A stretch of DNA of 64,000 nucleotides from Tepidimonas taiwanensis (GTDB taxonomy: Bacteria; Pseudomonadota; Gammaproteobacteria; Burkholderiales; Burkholderiaceae_C): the NCBI RefSeq assembly GCF_020162115.1, contig NZ_CP083911.1:2767501-2831500 (forward strand), written 5' to 3'. Numbering within the stretch: position 1 is the first letter of the stretch; every line of letters starts with the position of its first letter. The position numbers and the translations under genes are program-made. Shown piece by piece: positions 26,840-38,928 of this stretch. The notes under the pieces are model-generated. The model saw only the letters and a list, made by a program, of their open reading frames with translations, was not told where the DNA came from and made no database searches.

Positions 26840-27694
26840 TCAGCGCGCAAAGCGCCGCCGTGTCAGCACCAGCGCCACGCCGTAGGCGCCGAGCGCGTAG
26901 CCGAGCAGCACGGCGATGTGCAGCGCTGCGTCGGGCGGCCAGCGGTCGAGGAACAGCGGCCGCACCAACTGCACCGCGTGGGTCAGCGGCAGCAGGTCAC
27001 CGATTACCTGCACCCAGCCCGGCAACTGCTCGCGCGGAAAGAACACCCCGGACACGAAGGTCATCGGGGTCAACCACAGCGTGAAGTAGTACGTGAAGAA
27101 GTCGTAGCCCTTGGCGAGCGCGTTGAAGATCAGCGCCAGCGCCGCGAAGGTGATGCCGGTGAGCCCCAGCACGCCCCACGCCAGCAGCAGCTTGGGGCTG
27201 TGGCTGATGCCCAGCGCCAGCATCACCGCCAGGATCGCGGTCGCGGTGAACAGCGCCTTGAACGCCGCCCACAACATCTCGGCCAACACGATGTCGTCCA
27301 GCGTCACCGGGGTGTTGAGGATGCCGTCCCACGTCTTTTGCACGTGCATGCGCGAGAACGCCGAGTACAGCGCCTCAAACGTGGCGGCGTTCATCGCGCT
27401 CATGCAGATGCTGCCGCTGGCCAGAAACACCAGGTAGGGCACGGCCTGCGCCTCCCCGTTCGGCCACGCCACGGTGACGGCACCCACCAGCGCCCCCATG
27501 CCATAGCCGAACGCCACCAGCCAGATCAGCGGCTCGGCGATGTTGCCAACCAGACTCGGCAGCGCCAGCTTGCGCCAGACCAGCAGGTTGCGCAGCCACA
27601 CGGCGGCGAAGTGACGCGACATGCGTGGTGGGTAAAAGAGGCGGCTTGCGGCCGAGCGGCCAGCAGTGGCGGTGGGAATGGACGGCATCGACAT
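26840..27694 (-). CDS. ABC-2 type exporter permease (NodJ-like)
   Basis: A 284-residue inner-membrane protein with about six hydrophobic segments and the ABC2 membrane pattern. It includes the conserved SGVFFPREQLPGWVQVIGDLLPLTHAVQL region near the C-terminus, as in NodJ-type permeases. The start may also be a later ATG (MSRHFAAVW). It follows the NodI-like ATPase by 15 bases, so both form an exporter. No nod genes are near, so the substrate is unknown; lipid or polysaccharide export is typical of relatives. Confidence 0.85.
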   Translation of the reverse strand: MSMPSIPTATAGRSAASRLFYPPRMSRHFAAVWLRNLLVWRKLALPSLVGNIAEPLIWLVAFGYGMGALVGAVTVAWPNGEAQAVPYLVFLASGSICMSAMNAATFEALYSAFSRMHVQKTWDGILNTPVTLDDIVLAEMLWAAFKALFTATAILAVMLALGISHSPKLLLAWGVLGLTGITFAALALIFNALAKGYDFFTYYFTLWLTPMTFVSGVFFPREQLPGWVQVIGDLLPLTHAVQLVRPLFLDRWPPDAALHIAVLLGYALGAYGVALVLTRRRFAR

Positions 27695-27709
27695 GGCGGT
27701 GCAAATCTC

Positions 27710-28651
27710 TCATCCGTCGTCGCGTATTTGGCGGCCGGTGAGTTTGAGGAACAGGTCTTCCAGGTTGGCTGGGCGGTGCAGCATGCGCAGCCGCGGCCGC
27801 TCACCCAGCTGCGCCAACAGCGGCCGCGCGTCGTGGGTGTACAAGAAGCACGTCTCGCCGCTGGTTTCCGTGCGGCTGACCAGCCGCTGCAGCGCGGGGT
27901 CGAGCAGGGTGTCGAGCGCGCTCATCGGGGTGCCCGCCTCGCCGTAGACTTCAATGACTTCGGGCTCCAGGTGCTGTGCGATCAGTTCGCGCGGGTGGCC
28001 CTCGGCGATCTTGCGGCCGTGGTCGATGATGACCAGCCGGTGGCACAGCCGCTCGGCTTCGTCCATGAAGTGCGTGGTCAGCAGGATGCTCTTGCCCTGC
28101 TGCAGCAGCCGCTGTAGCCGCTCCCACATCAGGTGCCGCGCCTGCGGGTCCAGCCCCGTCGTCGGCTCATCCAGCAGCAGCAGCGCCGGGTCGTTGATGA
28201 GCGCGCGGGCGAGGCTCAGGCGCCGGCGCATGCCACCGGACAGCTCGCCCGGGCGGCTGTCCGCCTTGTGCGCCAGCGCCGCGAAGTCCAGCAGCGCCGG
28301 GATGCGCGCGCGCAACGCCGCGGCAGGCAACCCGAAATAACGCCCGTACACGAGCAGGTTTTCGGTGCAGGTGAAGTCGGGATCCAGCGTGTCGAACTGC
28401 GCCACCACGCCGAGCCGCGCCTTGATCGCGCGCGCCTCGACGGGCATTTCCTGCCCAAGGATGCGGATACGGCCCGCGTCCGGCACGGTCAGGCCCAGCG
28501 CCATGCGCAGCGTCGTGGTCTTGCCCGCGCCGTTGGGCCCGAGCAGCCCGACGCACTCGCCCGGTGCGATCGAAAACGACAGGTCCTCGACCACGGGGCG
28601 GCCGTCGTAGCGCTTGGTCAGGCCTTCGACCTGGAAGAGTGGGGGGTGCAT
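27710..28651 (-). CDS. ABC exporter ATPase (NodI-like)
   Basis: A 313-residue ATP-binding subunit with Walker A LGPNGAGKTTTLRMALGL, Q-loop VVAQFDTLDP, signature LSGGMRRRLSLARAL and Walker B LLLLDEPTTGLDPQ. The C-terminal ~80 residues are longer than in most ABC-2 ATPases, as in NodI. The frame is open to 28690, but ATG 28651 gives the usual N-terminus. It lies divergent to the vapBC-like pair, sharing the 80-base gap that holds the toxin-antitoxin operator. Confidence 0.87.
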   Translation of the reverse strand: MHPPLFQVEGLTKRYDGRPVVEDLSFSIAPGECVGLLGPNGAGKTTTLRMALGLTVPDAGRIRILGQEMPVEARAIKARLGVVAQFDTLDPDFTCTENLLVYGRYFGLPAAALRARIPALLDFAALAHKADSRPGELSGGMRRRLSLARALINDPALLLLDEPTTGLDPQARHLMWERLQRLLQQGKSILLTTHFMDEAERLCHRLVIIDHGRKIAEGHPRELIAQHLEPEVIEVYGEAGTPMSALDTLLDPALQRLVSRTETSGETCFLYTHDARPLLAQLGERPRLRMLHRPANLEDLFLKLTGRQIRDDG

Positions 28652-28691
28652 TTGCCCGATTGTGCATGGGTGCAAGCGTGCGTTGCACAAG

Positions 28692-28715
28692 GATATACTC
28701 TCTAAAACGTATATC
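28692..28715 (+). promoter_or_regulatory. Operator/promoter of the toxin-antitoxin pair
   Basis: GATATAC (28692-28698) and GTATATC (28709-28715) are perfect 7-base inverted arms 10 bases apart, in an otherwise GC-rich region. TATACT (28694-28699) in the left arm could be a -10. The repeat lies 16 bases before the antitoxin start. This is the typical arrangement of an operator bound by an AbrB-type antitoxin or its complex. Confidence 0.65.
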
Positions 28716-28731
28716 TTGAGGAGATTTCGTC

Positions 28732-28965
28732 GTGCAAGTCGCTCGTTGGGGCAACAGCCTGGCCATCCGACTGCCCGTCGCGGTGGTTCGCGAACTGGGT
28801 TTGCGTGAGGGGGACGAGATCGAGATCGTCGCCCTCGACCGGCAGCGCTGGGGGGTGCATCCCGCGGTGACGCCGGTGGACGCGCTCAAGGCGCTGCGCC
28901 GCCTGCGCGGGCGCCTGCCGGCCGATTTCCATTTCGAGCGCGAGCAGATCCATGCGCGCGGCTGA
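28732..28965 (+). CDS. AbrB/MazE-type antitoxin (VapB-like)
   Basis: A 77-residue protein with an N-terminal SpoVT/AbrB DNA-binding fold: VARWGNSLAIRLPVAVVRELGLREGDEIEI (about 3-32). The C-terminal half is probably the toxin-binding tail. It starts with GTG, preceded by GAGGAG at 28719-28724. It overlaps the downstream PIN-domain gene by 14 bases, which fits a translationally coupled antitoxin-toxin pair. The inverted repeat just upstream fits autoregulation. Confidence 0.82.
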   Translation: MQVARWGNSLAIRLPVAVVRELGLREGDEIEIVALDRQRWGVHPAVTPVDALKALRRLRGRLPADFHFEREQIHARG

Positions 28966-29365
28966 CGTCTTTCTGGATACCAACGTCGTCTTGTATCTGC
29001 TTTCCGCCGACGCCCGCAAAGCCGACGTGGCCGAGACCCTGATCCAACGGGGCGGCACGGTGTCGGTGCAGGTGCTCAATGAAGCGGCAGCCGTGGCGCG
29101 CCGCAAATTGCAGATGCCGCTGGCGGAAATCCGGGAGTGGTTGGCCGCGGTGCGCGCGTGTTGCGCGGTGGTGCCCCTCACCGTCGCCGAGCATGACGAG
29201 GCGCTGCGCCTGTGTGAACGCTACGCCCTGGCATTTTACGACGCGCTGATCGTCGCCGCGGCGTTGGCCGCCGGCGCGCAGGTGTTGTACACCGAAGACC
29301 TGCAGCCGGGCCTCGTCATCGACGGCCGGCTGCAGGTGGTCAACCCGTTCGCGGTGGACAACTGA
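28952..29365 (+). CDS. PIN-domain toxin (VapC-like)
   Basis: A 137-residue PIN-domain ribonuclease. The acidic active-site residues are in place: Asp9 (VFLDTN), Glu44 (VLNEAA), Asp98 (FYDALI) and Asp116 (YTEDLQ). VapC toxins cut RNA, often tRNA or rRNA, when freed from the antitoxin. The target here is unknown. The ATG is inside the antitoxin gene. An 8-bp hairpin follows the stop codon directly. Confidence 0.85.
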   Translation: MRAADVFLDTNVVLYLLSADARKADVAETLIQRGGTVSVQVLNEAAAVARRKLQMPLAEIREWLAAVRACCAVVPLTVAEHDEALRLCERYALAFYDALIVAAALAAGAQVLYTEDLQPGLVIDGRLQVVNPFAVDN

Positions 29366-29389
29366 CGCTCACGACATCTTGGTGAGCGT
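29365..29389 (+). terminator. Hairpin after the toxin gene
   Basis: ACGCTCAC (29365-29372) and GTGAGCGT (29382-29389) form an 8-bp stem with a 9-base loop, overlapping the toxin stop codon. No clear T-run follows, so termination would be weak. Confidence 0.35.
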
Positions 29390-29447
29390 TCCGCCGAGCC
29401 CAGCCGTTCCGTCGTTCAACTTTTCACCGTAGAACGCGACTCCGCGT

Positions 29448-29702
29448 GTGGCGGCTTCGCTCTATGACCCCCGATACGACGCATTGCGCCAGGCGCTGGT
29501 GCAGGCACGGCGTGCGCGAGGCGTCACGCAGGGGTTCGTCGCGTCGCGTTTGGGGGTCGGGCAACCGTTCGTCTCCAAGATGGAGCGCGGCGAGGCCTTC
29601 ATCGACGTGCTGGTGTTCGTCGATTGGTGTCACTGCCTCGCGATCGACCCGGCGGCGGTGCTACGATCCGTGCCCCTACCGAATGAGCCGGGGCCGGGGT
29701 AA
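29448..29702 (+). CDS. XRE (Cro/CI)-type helix-turn-helix protein
   Basis: An 84-residue protein starting with GTG. A single HTH of the Cro/CI type spans about residues 14-65 (LRQALVQARRARGVTQGFVA, SRLGVGQPFVSKMERGE). There is no ligand domain, so it is a minimal DNA-binding protein. It lies between the toxin-antitoxin pair and phosphatidylserine decarboxylase, 50 bases before the latter. Whether it regulates either neighbour cannot be told. Confidence 0.75.
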   Translation: MAASLYDPRYDALRQALVQARRARGVTQGFVASRLGVGQPFVSKMERGEAFIDVLVFVDWCHCLAIDPAAVLRSVPLPNEPGPG

Positions 29703-29752
29703 GCGGGGCGGCGGGAACCGCCCCCGTACTGTTGGGCTGCGGTCTGTTGCAC

Positions 29753-30622
29753 ATGCCGTTGTTTGTTTCCGAGCAAGTGGCCGTCTGGCTGCAGTATCTG
29801 TTGCCCAAGCAGGCGATGACCGCCGCCGCGGGTGCGCTGGCGCGGCGCCGGCTGGGGCCGGTGACGCGAGCTGCCATCCGGCGGTTCATCGTGCGCTACG
29901 GCGTGGACATGACCGAGGCGGCGCAGCCGGACCCGGCGGCGTACGCGACGTTCAACGACTTTTTTACGCGCGCGCTGCGGCCCGGGGCGCGTCCGCTGGC
30001 GGCGGCCGACGTGGTGTGTCCCGTCGACGGGGCGATCAGCCAGTGCGGGCCGATCGCGGGCGATCGCATCCTGCAGGCCAAGGGGCACGACTACACGGTC
30101 GCGGCGCTGCTCGGGGGGGACACGGCGCTCGCGGCGGCGTTTGCCGACGGGACGTTTGCCACGTTGTACCTGAGTCCGCGCGACTACCACCGCATCCACA
30201 TGCCGTGTGCGGGGCGGCTGCGGCGCATGGTGCACGTGCCGGGCGACCTGTTTTCGGTCAACCCGTCGACGGCGCGCGGGGTGCCGGGGTTGTTTGCGCG
30301 CAACGAGCGGGTGGTGTGCCTGTTCGAGGGCGAGCGCGGCGGGCAGCGCTTTCCGTTCGTGCTGGTGCTGGTGGGGGCCACGATCGTGGGCAGCATGGCC
30401 ACGGTGTGGCACGGGGTAGTCAACCCGCCGCGGCCCGGCATCGTGCGCCGCTGGGATTACGACGACCGCGACATCACGCTGGCGCAGGGGGCGGAGATGG
30501 GGCGTTTCCTGCTCGGCTCCACCGTGGTGGCGTTGTTCCCGCCGAAGACGGTGGCGCTGGCGCCGGACTGGGTGCCGGGGCGTCCGGTGCGCATGGGCGA
30601 GGCGATGGGGCGTTGGTGCTGA
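29753..30622 (+). CDS. psd: Phosphatidylserine decarboxylase
   Basis: A 289-residue proenzyme of phosphatidylethanolamine synthesis. It contains TFNDFFTRALRPGARP, CPVDGAISQ (catalytic Asp), SPRDYHRIHMP (His residues), and the self-cleavage motif LGST with Ser256, which becomes the pyruvoyl group of the short alpha chain. Length is close to the E. coli enzyme (~320). ATG 29753 is preferred to the TTG at 29732. The enzyme acts at the inner membrane. It is convergent with the AMP nucleosidase gene. Confidence 0.93.
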   Translation: MPLFVSEQVAVWLQYLLPKQAMTAAAGALARRRLGPVTRAAIRRFIVRYGVDMTEAAQPDPAAYATFNDFFTRALRPGARPLAAADVVCPVDGAISQCGPIAGDRILQAKGHDYTVAALLGGDTALAAAFADGTFATLYLSPRDYHRIHMPCAGRLRRMVHVPGDLFSVNPSTARGVPGLFARNERVVCLFEGERGGQRFPFVLVLVGATIVGSMATVWHGVVNPPRPGIVRRWDYDDRDITLAQGAEMGRFLLGSTVVALFPPKTVALAPDWVPGRPVRMGEAMGRWC

Positions 30623-30728
30623 GATTCTCGCGCTGGGTGCCCAACATCACGCCCACAACCCGTGGCCGGGCGGGATCGATGATCGGGTGTCCCCGAGCGG
30701 ACGAGGGTTGGGGGACGTTGGTGACTGG

Positions 30729-32279
30729 CTACTGAAACGCGACTTCGGCAAAGCTGCGCAGCTTGCGGCTGTGCAGTTGTTCGACGCCGGCGGTGCGCAG
30801 CCGCTCGATGGCGCGCAGCCCGATGCGCAGGTGCTGGTCCACCCGCTCGCGGTAGAAGCGGTCGGCCATGCCCGGCAGTTTGATGGCGCCGTGCAGCGGC
30901 TTGTCGCTCACGCACAGCAGCGTGCCATAGGGCACGCGAAAGCGAAAACCGTTGGCGGCGATGGTGGCCGACTCCATGTCCAGCGCCACCGCGCGCGACT
31001 GCGAGAAGCGCCGCTGCGGCAGGTTGTCCGGCAGCAGCTCCCAGTTGCGGTTGTCGGTGCTGGCCACCGTCCCGGTGCGCAGCACGCGCTTGAGCGCGGC
31101 GCCCTCCCATCCGGTCACGTCCGCCACCGCGCCTTCCAGTGCCTGCTGGATTTCGGCGAGCGCGGGGATCGGCACCCACAGCGGCAGTTCTTCGTCCAGC
31201 ACGTGGTCCTCGCGCACGTAGGCGTGCGCCAGCACGTAGTCGCCCAGCTGCTGGCTGGTGCGCAGTCCCGCGCAGTGGCCCAGCATCAGCCACGCGTGCG
31301 GCCGCAGCACGGCGATGTGGTCGGTGGCGGTCTTGGCGTTGCTCGGACCGACGCCGATGTTGACCAGCGTGATGCCGCTGCGGTCGGCGCGCACCAGGTG
31401 GTAGGCCGGCATTTGCGGCATGCGCGGCGGCGCGCTGCCTTCGGGCCCGGCCCACGCAGGGCGGGGGTCGGCACTCAGCCCGGCGCGCCAGGTGACGACA
31501 TTGCCCGGCTCGACGAAGGCGACGTATTCGCTGTCGGGCCGTGCCATTTCCGCCAGCCCCAGGCGCACGAACTCGTCGACGTAAAAGCCGTAGTTGGTGA
31601 AGAGCACGAAGTTCTGGAACCAGGCGGGCGAGGTGCCGCTGTAGTGGCGCAGGCGCTGCAGCGAATAATCGATGCGCGCGCCGCGAAACAGCGCCAGCGG
31701 CTGCGGCGCGCCGGGCGGCGGGCAGTGCGTGCCGTTGGCGATGCCGTCGTCCATCGCCGACAGGTCCGGCAGGTCGAACACCTCGCCCAGCCGGGCGCGG
31801 TGGACGGCGTCGAGCTCGCCCTCGAAGGCGGTGTCCTCGCCGAGCGCGAAGTGCACCGGGATCGGCTCGCTGCTCAGACCGATTTCGAGCGGCTCGCCGT
31901 GGTGGGCGAGCAGCAGCGTGAACTGCTCGCGCCAATAGTCGGCAAACAGATCCGGCCGCGTGAGCGTCGTCTCATACCGACCGGGGCCGGCGACGAAGCC
32001 GTAGCTCAACCGCCGCTGGTCCGTTGGCCCCAGGAGGCGCTGTCGCTGCACCTGCAGCCGCACGAACGGGTAGGTGGCGCGCACGCGCTCCACCGGGCCA
32101 TCCGGGTCCAGTGGTGCGTGGATGTACGCCCGCAGGGCCTCACGCAAAAAGGCGGCGGCACCGTCGTACAGCGCGCGCACGTGGTCGACGGCGGCATCTG
32201 GGTCGGTGAAGGAACGGGGCGCAACGAATGGCGGGGTCTGCATGGGCGGGTGGTGCGGCGGCTGGGCCGTCGGGGTCAT
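30729..32279 (-). CDS. amn: AMP nucleosidase
   Basis: A 516-residue protein of the Amn family, which splits AMP to adenine and ribose 5-phosphate. The N-terminal Amn-specific domain (about 20-190) is followed by the phosphorylase-like domain, with LVNIGVGPSNAKTATDHIAV, MLGHCAGLR and ALDMESATIAANGF. Length fits the family (~485-500). ATG 32279 is the longest start; ATG 32243 (MQTPPFVAPR) is equally plausible, and neither has a clear ribosome site. The 147 bases between it and gor hold no gene. Confidence 0.92.
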   Translation of the reverse strand: MTPTAQPPHHPPMQTPPFVAPRSFTDPDAAVDHVRALYDGAAAFLREALRAYIHAPLDPDGPVERVRATYPFVRLQVQRQRLLGPTDQRRLSYGFVAGPGRYETTLTRPDLFADYWREQFTLLLAHHGEPLEIGLSSEPIPVHFALGEDTAFEGELDAVHRARLGEVFDLPDLSAMDDGIANGTHCPPPGAPQPLALFRGARIDYSLQRLRHYSGTSPAWFQNFVLFTNYGFYVDEFVRLGLAEMARPDSEYVAFVEPGNVVTWRAGLSADPRPAWAGPEGSAPPRMPQMPAYHLVRADRSGITLVNIGVGPSNAKTATDHIAVLRPHAWLMLGHCAGLRTSQQLGDYVLAHAYVREDHVLDEELPLWVPIPALAEIQQALEGAVADVTGWEGAALKRVLRTGTVASTDNRNWELLPDNLPQRRFSQSRAVALDMESATIAANGFRFRVPYGTLLCVSDKPLHGAIKLPGMADRFYRERVDQHLRIGLRAIERLRTAGVEQLHSRKLRSFAEVAFQ

Positions 32280-32426
32280 CTGTTGCGGGGTCAGGTGTTG
32301 GAATGGAGCACAAAGGTTCCGCCGCGGGTGTTGCGGTGAGCCCAGCGTCCGTCGGCGGGCACATCCGGCAACGATGGCGGTATCGCGATGCGAGCGACGG
32401 GATGGAAGGTTCGTGCGGCACCTGCG

Positions 32427-33836
32427 TCAACGGCCAACGGGCTCGCGCAGCGTGACGAACTCCTCGGCAATCGTCGGGTGGATGCCCAGCGTCGCGTCGA
32501 ACTGCGCCTTGGTCGCGCCGCAGCGCATCGCCACCGCGAAGCCCTGCACGACCTCGCCGGCCTCCGGGCCGACGTAGTGCAGGCCGACGACGCGGTCACT
32601 CGCGTCGTCCACCACCAGTTTGACGAGCGTGCGCTCGTCGCTGCCGCTGAGCGTGTGGCGCAGCGCGCGGAATTCGCTGCGGTAGACGCGCACGCGGCCC
32701 AGCCGTTCGCGCGCCTGCGCTTCGGTCCAGCCGACGGTGCCGACGCTGGGCGAGGTGAAGACGGCGGTCGGAATGAGGTCGTAGGTCGCCTGGCGCGGCG
32801 CGGCCCCCGGCGCGGGGCCATAGAGGTGATCGACCAGCGCCATCGCTTCGGCCAGGGCCACCGGGGTGAGCTGCAGGCGGGCGGTGACGTCACCGATCGC
32901 GTAGACGCTGGGCACGTTGGTGCGGAAGTGTTCGTCCACCACGATGGCACCCAGAGCCCCCTGGGCCACGCCGACCGCCTCGAGCCCGAGCCCCTGCACA
33001 TTGGGCACGCGGCCGGTGGCGTACAGAATCGCGTCCGCCACCAGCCGGTTGCCGTCCTCGAGCACCGCGTGCAGCCCATCGGCCTCGCGGTGCACCGCGA
33101 CCACGCCGGTTTGCAGCCGCAGGTCCACGCCCTTTTTGCGCATCTCGGCGGCCAGGAAATGCCGCACTTCGTCGTCGAAGCCGCGCAGGATCTGCTCACC
33201 GCGGTACAGCTGCGTCACGTGCGCGCCCAGTCCGTTGAAGATCGACGCAAACTCGCACGCGATATAGCCGCCGCCGACCACGACCAGCCGTCGCGGGAAG
33301 GGGTCAATGTCGAACAACTGGTCCGACGTGATCACGTGCTCCCGCCCGTGAAAGTGCGGCACGTGCGGCGTGCCGCCGGTGGCGACGAGGATGCGCTGTG
33401 CCCGCCAGCGCTGGTGCGTCGTCGATCCGTCGGCGGTGGGGGTGGCCAGTTCGACCGTGTGCGCGTCCAGCAGCCGCGCACGGCCGTCGAGCACGGTGAC
33501 CCCGCTGGCGCGCAGCAGCCGGTCGTACACGCCGTTCAGGCGCGCGATCTCGGCGGCGCGGCGCTGTTTGAGGGTGGCCCAGTCGAGCGTGGCCGCCCCG
33601 ACCTGCCAGCCGTAGCCGGGGGCCTCCTCGAACGCTTCGGCGTAGTGGGCCGCGTAGTGGTAGAGCTTTTTCGGGATGCAGCCGAGGGTGACGCAGGTGC
33701 CGCCCAGCCCGGCCAGGCCCCGCGCCTCGGCCAGTGCCACGCGCACGCCGCGCTGCGCCGCCATGCGCGCCGCGCGCACGCCGCCGCTGCCGCCGCCGAT
33801 GACGAAGAGATCGAAGTCGAAACCCAAACTGCTCAT
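32427..33836 (-). CDS. gor: Glutathione-disulfide reductase
   Basis: A 469-residue FAD/NADPH disulfide reductase. It has FAD motif VIGGGSGGVRAARMA, redox pair Cys48 and Cys53 in GGTCVTLGCIPKK, NAD(P) motif VVGGGYIACEFA, and the C-terminal active-site HPTIAEEFVTLR with catalytic His. It reduces oxidised glutathione in the cytosol. The gene precedes amn on the same strand. Together with ohr and the YbdK-type gene it gives the window several thiol-related functions, though they are not clustered. Confidence 0.9.
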   Translation of the reverse strand: MSSLGFDFDLFVIGGGSGGVRAARMAAQRGVRVALAEARGLAGLGGTCVTLGCIPKKLYHYAAHYAEAFEEAPGYGWQVGAATLDWATLKQRRAAEIARLNGVYDRLLRASGVTVLDGRARLLDAHTVELATPTADGSTTHQRWRAQRILVATGGTPHVPHFHGREHVITSDQLFDIDPFPRRLVVVGGGYIACEFASIFNGLGAHVTQLYRGEQILRGFDDEVRHFLAAEMRKKGVDLRLQTGVVAVHREADGLHAVLEDGNRLVADAILYATGRVPNVQGLGLEAVGVAQGALGAIVVDEHFRTNVPSVYAIGDVTARLQLTPVALAEAMALVDHLYGPAPGAAPRQATYDLIPTAVFTSPSVGTVGWTEAQARERLGRVRVYRSEFRALRHTLSGSDERTLVKLVVDDASDRVVGLHYVGPEAGEVVQGFAVAMRCGATKAQFDATLGIHPTIAEEFVTLREPVGR

Positions 33837-33948
33837 GGTGGGGGATCCTGCCGTTACCGTTGGTGACCGGCGTCACGTTGGGCGGCCGCTTGTCACCGTC
33901 GGGCCGCGCCGCACGCGCCGTATGATGCCAACCTCAGGAGGCCGCATC

Positions 33949-34017
33949 ATGACGGATCATCGCACGCATCGACACGCGCCCTCGTGGGCGCGCCGGGTGG
34001 CCGCGGCGGGCTTGTGA
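33949..34017 (+). CDS. Possible 22-residue small ORF with strong ribosome site
   Basis: AGGAGG (33936-33941) lies 7 bases before ATG 33949, and a TATGAT -10-like box is at 33921-33926. The ORF encodes a short, basic, His/Arg-rich peptide ending in AAAGL. It lies in the 256-base gap between the divergent gor start and the uvrA end. No -35 box at the right distance is visible. It could be a small protein, a leader or chance. Confidence 0.3.
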   Translation: MTDHRTHRHAPSWARRVAAAGL

Positions 34018-34092
34018 TCGAAGGGCACCGGTCGCCCGCCTAAGGCAGCGGGCAGCGCCGGCCTGATGTCCCGTAGCCCCCGCCAACGGCGG

Positions 34093-37065
<2,973 letters not shown>

Positions 37066-37146
37066 AGAAGCGCGTGGGGCGTCGGGCAGGGAAACCCGCC
37101 ATCATAGAACGGGCGCGCGGCGCGACGCCTTTGCTACACTAGCCCC

Positions 37147-37248
37147 ATGTCCTCCGTGCGCTGCACTTTCGACGCCCGCCTGGCTGCCGCGCTCAAGACC
37201 GGCCGCCGGGAGGCCTGGCCCTGGCGCAAGCCAACGACGCGCGCCTGA
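37147..37248 (+). CDS. Candidate trp leader peptide (33 residues, Trp-Pro-Trp)
   Basis: The 346 bases between uvrA and trpE hold a short ORF of 33 codons starting at ATG 37147, whose C-terminal part reads REAWPWRKPTTRA. Two Trp codons close together upstream of trpE recall a transcription-attenuation leader. A TGGC-GCAA-GCCA hairpin overlaps the second Trp codon. A perfect 9-bp hairpin, CCGGTCGTG (37310-37318) with CACGACCGG (37322-37330), lies between the ORF and trpE but has no T-run after it. No clear ribosome site precedes the ATG. This is a hypothesis. Confidence 0.3.
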   Translation: MSSVRCTFDARLAAALKTGRREAWPWRKPTTRA

Positions 37249-37411
37249 TCTCCCTCGCGCGCACGCACCGCTGCCGCCGCGCAGCTCGGTTGCCGTGCCG
37301 CCCGCCCCGCCGGTCGTGCGCCACGACCGGCCCCGTTGGAAAACCGCAGGTCCGAGCGGCTCCACCGCACCGATCCGCCCGCCGGCCTGCCCCGCCAGGA
37401 GCCCGATTGCC

Positions 37412-38928
37412 GTGATCACCGAACTGGAATTCCGCCACCTCGCCACCCAGGGCTACAACCGCATCCCGCTCATCGTCGAGGCCTTCGCCGACCTCGAAAC
37501 CCCGCTGTCGCTCTACCTCAAGCTCGCCCACGCCACGAACGGCGGGCGCAACAGCTTCCTGCTCGAGTCGGTGGTGGGCGGCGAGCGGTTCGGGCGCTAC
37601 AGCTTCATCGGGCTGCCCGCGCGCACGTGGCTGCGCGCCAGCGGCTTTGGCGACGCCGCCCACACCGAGGTCGTGCGCGACGGCGCCGTCATCGAAACCA
37701 TCCCCGGTAATCCGCTGGACGCCATCGCGGCGTATCAGCAGCGCTTTCGCGTGGCGCTCTCGCCGGGGCTGCCGCGGTTTTGCGGCGGGCTGGCCGGGTA
37801 CTTCGGCTACGACACCGTGCGCCACATCGAGCGCAAGCTGGTCGGCTCCTGCCCGCCGGATCCGCTCGGACTGCCGGACATCCTGCTGCTGCAGACCGAG
37901 GAGCTGGCGGTCATCGACAACCTCTCGGGCAAGCTGTACCTGATCGTCTACGCCGACCCGGCGGAGCCGGAGGCGTATGCCAGTGCGCGGCGGCGCCTGC
38001 GCGAGCTGACCGAGCGGCTGCGCTACTCGGTCAGTGCCCCGGTGGAGCCGCCGGGCACGAGCGAGCCGGTGCAGCACGAGCGCACCCAGGCCGATTTCGA
38101 GGCCGCCGTCGCGCAGGCCAAGGCCCTGATCCAGCAGGGCGACTTCATGCAGATCGTCATCGGCCAGCGCGTGCACAAGCGCTTTCCGCACAGCCCGCTG
38201 AGCCTCTACCGCGCGCTGCGCTCGCTCAACCCGAGCCCCTACATGTATTACTACAACCTGGCCGGGGCGGACGCGCGCGGCAGCGACCTGCACGTGGTGG
38301 GCGCGTCGCCCGAGATCCTGGTGCGGCAGGAGCGCACCGACGCGGGCACCAAGGTCACGATCCGGCCGCTCGCGGGCACCCGCCCGCGCGGCGCGACGCC
38401 CGAGCAGGACCGCGCCGCCGAGGCCGAGCTGCTCGCCGACCCGAAGGAGCGCGCCGAGCACGTGATGCTCATCGATCTGGCGCGCAACGACATCGGCCGC
38501 ATCGCGGAGGTGGGCAGCGTGCGCGTGAGCGAGGCGTTCACGGTCGAGCGCTACAGCCACGTCATGCACATCGTCAGCAACGTCGAAGGGATCCTGCGCC
38601 CGGGGCTGAGCAGCATGGACGTGCTGCGCGCGAGCTTTCCGGCCGGCACCCTCACCGGTGCGCCGAAGGTGCACGCGATGGAATGGATCGACCGGCTCGA
38701 ACCCACCAAGCGCGGCATCTACGGGGGCGCGGTGGGGTACCTCAGCTACGCGGGGGACATGGACCTGGCGATCGCGATCCGCACCGGCGTCGTACACGAC
38801 GGCACGCTCTACGTGCAGGCGGCCGCCGGGGTCGTGGCCGACTCGGTGCCGACGCTGGAGTGGAAGGAAACCGAGCACAAGGCGCGCGCGCTGCTGCGCG
38901 CGGCCGAGCGCGTCGAGGAGGGGCTGCA

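Noticed and set aside
29446..30735. 429-codon plus-strand frame across the XRE and psd genes
   Set aside because: It runs out of frame through psd, whose catalytic motifs are clear in the other frame; Gly/Ala/Arg-rich low complexity.
32280..32426. Protein-like reading on the minus strand between gor and amn
   Set aside because: A short stretch looks plausible, but it has no start codon of its own and is only the tail of a gor shadow frame.
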